Origin: Tannerella sp.
GTDB lineage: Bacteria > Bacteroidota > Bacteroidia > Bacteroidales > Tannerellaceae
Direction of reading: 5' to 3'
NCBI GenBank assembly: GCA_031282485.1
Contig: JAITDQ010000106.1
Coordinates: 1 to 8,709 of the forward strand
DNA length: 8,709 nucleotides
Shown here: positions 7,202-8,709 of the stretch, in pieces
How the letters are laid out: each line of letters starts with the position of its first letter
Position numbering within the stretch: the stretch's first letter is position 1
Translations under genes and position numbers: made by a program
The notes under the pieces: generated by a model
Seen by the model: the letters and a program-made list of their open reading frames with translations, nothing else
What the model was told of the DNA's origin: nothing
The model's database searches: none

Positions 7202-7247
7202 TAGTAATAATTCATAAAATTAACTGATACATAATAAATATATTTTG

Positions 7248-7255
7248 TAAATTTG
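7248..7255 (+). promoter_or_regulatory. -7 promoter element for the lipoprotein gene
   Basis: TAAATTTG matches TAnnTTTG exactly. No clear TTTG is found 19-21 nt upstream (the tetramers there are TGAT or ACTG). Transcription would start near 7260, leaving a leader of about 70 nt before the ATG at 7331. Within it, 7276-7314 is clearly more GC-rich than the surrounding gap. Confidence 0.5.
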
Positions 7256-7264
7256 CATTCGAAT

Positions 7265-7318
7265 ATGCGAAAAAAGTCGGACAGGGGAATGTGGCGGCAA
7301 CGTCGACAACCTGCTTAA
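7265..7318 (+). other. Possible 17-codon leader ORF in the lipoprotein 5' leader
   Basis: An ATG at 7265, 10 nt after the -7 box and so near the predicted transcript start, opens a frame reading MRKKSDRGMWRQRRQPA and stops at 7316-7318, 12 nt before the lipoprotein ATG. An internal in-frame ATG at 7289 is preceded by a Shine-Dalgarno-like AGGGGA. The peptide is very basic (six of 17 residues are Lys or Arg, rising to seven if one counts a second Lys). There is no homology evidence; such a short frame can occur by chance. Confidence 0.2.
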
Positions 7319-7330
7319 TAAATTTCAAAA

Positions 7331-8218
7331 ATGAAACAGTTTATATTATTTATTGCGTCGGTAATTATTTTTACTTCATGCAAAACGGACAACAAAGAAA
7401 CAAATAAAGATTTTATGGAAAACGAAAAGAATATCTCATCCGAAACCGGTTTCAACAGCGATGATATGGTATCCTGTATCAGTTTAACGGTCGCTGAAAG
7501 TAAACGGCTTATTGCTAAGGGTATAATAAAACATCCGCTTGTGCAACGGAAATTAGCTTCCGGGATGATTATCATTACGAGAGGCTCTACGAATACGTAT
7601 ATTGCGGAAGAATTGACGGGACTGGACGCCCCCCGCGGAAATTTTGTTACCGGAAGAATCACTCCCAACGGAAAAGAGATTGCAACGGAGGGAGAAAGAG
7701 TACCGGAAATCGTCATCGTTGACGGGAAATGGGTCAACATGCCTTTTCAGGAGGCACTTGCTGCGCTGAAAGAGGATGATATCGTCTTCAAAGGAGGCAA
7801 CCTGCTCAATTATGAAAAGAAACAGGTCGCGGTAACAATCGGATCGACAGACGGGGGAACGGTCGGCCGCATACGGCCATATACGGCGGAAGGCCCGGCG
7901 CACCTCATCGTCCCGATCGGATTGGAAAAAGAAGTATACGGAGATTTGTATGATTACGAAAAAATATTATCCGGGAACATGAAGAACAGAGGTTTTGTCC
8001 CAAGAGTTATCGTTCATAAAAACGCCGAAATTTTCACAGAGATAGAAGCCATAAAAGTATTCGGGGATGTCAATGTCATTCCTTATGCTTCGGGAGGTAT
8101 CGCAGGTAGCGAAGGCGCCAAATCATTTGCAATTTACGGTTCTCCGGCGGAGGTAGAGAAAGTCCTTCGTATAATTTCGGAAATACAGGGCGAACCGCCG
8201 TTCATAAAAGATTTATAA
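7331..8218 (+). CDS. Predicted lipoprotein with a conserved-looking domain of unknown function
   Basis: The 295-residue product starts with a lipoprotein-type signal peptide: K2, a hydrophobic run FILFIASVIIF and a lipobox-like FTSC with acceptor Cys17 (the -3 Phe is not the usual Leu). A polar, Lys/Asp/Asn-rich linker (18-45) follows. A globular domain spans about residues 46-295. It has dense glycine turns and motifs that look conserved: SLTVAESKRLIAKGI, MIIITRGSTNTYIAEELTG, GNFVTGRITPNG, VPEIVIVDGKWV, DDIVFKGGNLLNY, VTIGSTDGGTVGRIRP, AHLIVPIGLEKEVYGD and VIPYASGGIAGSEGA. I recall unnamed, apparently cytoplasmic proteins of anaerobic bacteria and archaea with the same TVAESKRLIAKG / VPIGLEKLV pattern, but cannot name a family or reaction. 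The glycine-rich loops suggest a ligand-binding or enzymatic fold. An alternative start at M46 (7466) would give a cytoplasmic domain without the lipid anchor, but the promoter position and the signal-peptide quality favour 7331. The gene appears monocistronic. Confidence 0.85.
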   Translation: MKQFILFIASVIIFTSCKTDNKETNKDFMENEKNISSETGFNSDDMVSCISLTVAESKRLIAKGIIKHPLVQRKLASGMIIITRGSTNTYIAEELTGLDAPRGNFVTGRITPNGKEIATEGERVPEIVIVDGKWVNMPFQEALAALKEDDIVFKGGNLLNYEKKQVAVTIGSTDGGTVGRIRPYTAEGPAHLIVPIGLEKEVYGDLYDYEKILSGNMKNRGFVPRVIVHKNAEIFTEIEAIKVFGDVNVIPYASGGIAGSEGAKSFAIYGSPAEVEKVLRIISEIQGEPPFIKDL

Positions 8219-8243
8219 TAACGCCGGGCAGCGCAGGCGATAT

Positions 8244-8277
8244 TTACAGAATGAACATGTATTCGTGAATTCTGTAA
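8244..8277. terminator. Stem-loop downstream of the lipoprotein gene
   Basis: TTACAGAAT (8244-8252) and ATTCTGTAA (8269-8277) form a perfect 9-bp inverted repeat with a 16-nt loop that itself contains the palindrome ACATGT. It lies 26 nt after the stop codon. A smaller CGCC/GGCG hairpin (8222-8225 and 8236-8239) sits between them. Either could end the lipoprotein transcript, but no U-tract follows the larger stem. Confidence 0.4.
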
Positions 8278-8333
8278 CAAACGAAACAGCTCTCAGTTTT
8301 CGCTGCGAAGGGTGATCTTATTACATGAAAAAA

Positions 8334-8398
8334 GGAGAACGGCGTATTGGTTTGCTTCGGGTCGCACCGTCGCAATGACGGCGGCTACGCACATCTCC
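8334..8398. repeat. Interrupted inverted repeat enclosing a CGTCATTGCGA-type dispersed repeat
   Basis: The arms GGAGA-ACG-GCGTA (8334-8346) and TACGC-ACA-TCTCC (8386-8398) pair over 5 + 5 bp with a symmetric 3-nt mismatch. The interior reads TTTGCTTCGGGTCGCACC followed by GTCGCAATGACG (8369-8380). On the minus strand this is CGTCATTGCGAC...CGAAGCAAACC, which resembles the CGTCATTGCGAG...GAAGCAATC repeat scattered through intergenic regions of many bacterial genomes. It is non-coding, degenerate, and likely one copy of a genome-wide family. Confidence 0.5.
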
Positions 8399-8412
8399 CG
8401 TTATTGGTAAAT

Positions 8413-8440
8413 ATTCTTCCGGTAAATCCGCAAGAAGAAT
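8413..8440. repeat. Stem-loop close to the hydrolase 3' end
   Basis: ATTCTTC (8413-8419) and GAAGAAT (8434-8440) are perfect reverse complements. The loop adds a further CGG/CCG pairing (8420-8422 with 8428-8430) with a CAA bulge. It lies 27 nt past the stop codon of the minus-strand gene at 8467, so it may be that gene's terminator, though no T-run follows. Confidence 0.4.
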
Positions 8441-8466
8441 CGACCGTAGCATAAGGCGTTTCGGAA

Positions 8467-8709
8467 TTACAGTTTTAAATTACGGACAAAATCTTTCAGG
8501 GTTAATTTTTTCTTCTGCTTGGGTTTATCTACTGGTTGTACGCGGGTGTCGAGGATTAGTTTTTCCCTGCCGGCGACCCATTTTTCCAGAAACGTGTTTA
8601 TCTCCGCCCAGTTTTGTGTCATGGGAGTATGGGCAATCCGGTGTCCTTCGCTTTCGACCGAATAAAAATAACAGGGTGCGTTCAATGTTTTTAGTTGCCG
8701 GGTGATATG
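8467..8709 (-). CDS. C-terminal fragment of a probable alpha/beta hydrolase (start outside window)
   Basis: The frame is open from the stop codon (8469-8467) to the window edge, giving 80 residues; no ATG start is visible (the codon at 8685 is TTG, and the frame continues past it), so this is a 3' partial gene. The segment CYFYSVESEGHRIAHTP, followed by NWAEINTFLEKWV, resembles the last strand and helix of alpha/beta hydrolases, where the His of a GH motif (here EGHR) completes the catalytic triad. A basic tail (PKQKKKLTLKDFVRNLKL) follows the predicted helix. The nucleophile and acid residues would lie outside the window, so the enzyme type (esterase, peptidase or other) cannot be told. The family assignment rests on one motif and is tentative; that it is a real gene is likely. 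Confidence 0.55.
   Translation of the reverse strand, partial: HITRQLKTLNAPCYFYSVESEGHRIAHTPMTQNWAEINTFLEKWVAGREKLILDTRVQPVDKPKQKKKLTLKDFVRNLKL

Noticed and set aside
1..8709. CRISPR array, insertion sequence, phage or defence genes
   Set aside because: No regularly spaced repeats, transposase or integrase motifs, or nuclease/NTPase defence modules were found in any frame.

Overview
The window looks like a chromosomal stretch from a member of the Bacteroidales (phylum Bacteroidota). Several intergenic gaps carry the phylum-typical -7 promoter element TAnnTTTG (TATCTTTG, TATATTTG twice, TATTTTTG, TAAATTTG). In the best case this is paired with a TTTG element exactly 19 nt upstream. Translation starts mostly lack strong Shine-Dalgarno sequences, and one protein begins with a lipoprotein signal peptide. 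No mobile element, CRISPR array, phage gene or recognisable defence system is visible.

Layout: (1) 20-5263, plus strand: a two-gene block with a cobalamin-dependent class II ribonucleotide reductase (nrdJ) and, 18 nt later, a long 4-alpha-glucanotransferase (malQ, GH77) with two N-terminal starch-binding-like modules. A 16-bp perfect palindrome spans the malQ stop codon and separates it from the convergent genes. (2) 5309-6472, minus strand: a bactofilin with its own strong promoter, preceded by a rhomboid intramembrane protease. (3) 6473-7034, plus strand: folB (dihydroneopterin aldolase), divergent from the rhomboid gene, then a tRNA-Ala(GGC) with its own promoter. The rhomboid and folB -7 elements lie so close to the start codons that both mRNAs are probably leaderless. 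(4) 7035-7330: an AT-rich gap with a 45-codon minus-strand ORF that may be a gene remnant, and a promoter and GC-rich leader for the next gene. (5) 7331-8218, plus strand: a predicted lipoprotein carrying a conserved-looking globular domain of unknown function. (6) 8219-8466: a 248-nt gap rich in inverted repeats, including a segment that resembles the dispersed CGTCATTGCGA-type repeat family. (7) 8467-8709, minus strand: the C-terminal end of a probable alpha/beta hydrolase whose start lies outside the window.

The genes are mostly housekeeping (deoxynucleotide synthesis, maltodextrin/glycogen metabolism, folate synthesis, tRNA, cell-envelope or cytoskeletal functions) and do not form one pathway. 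The least explained pieces are the exported protein at 7331-8218 with its unusual leader, and the hairpin cluster behind it. I see no complete undescribed system; those two are the best leads.
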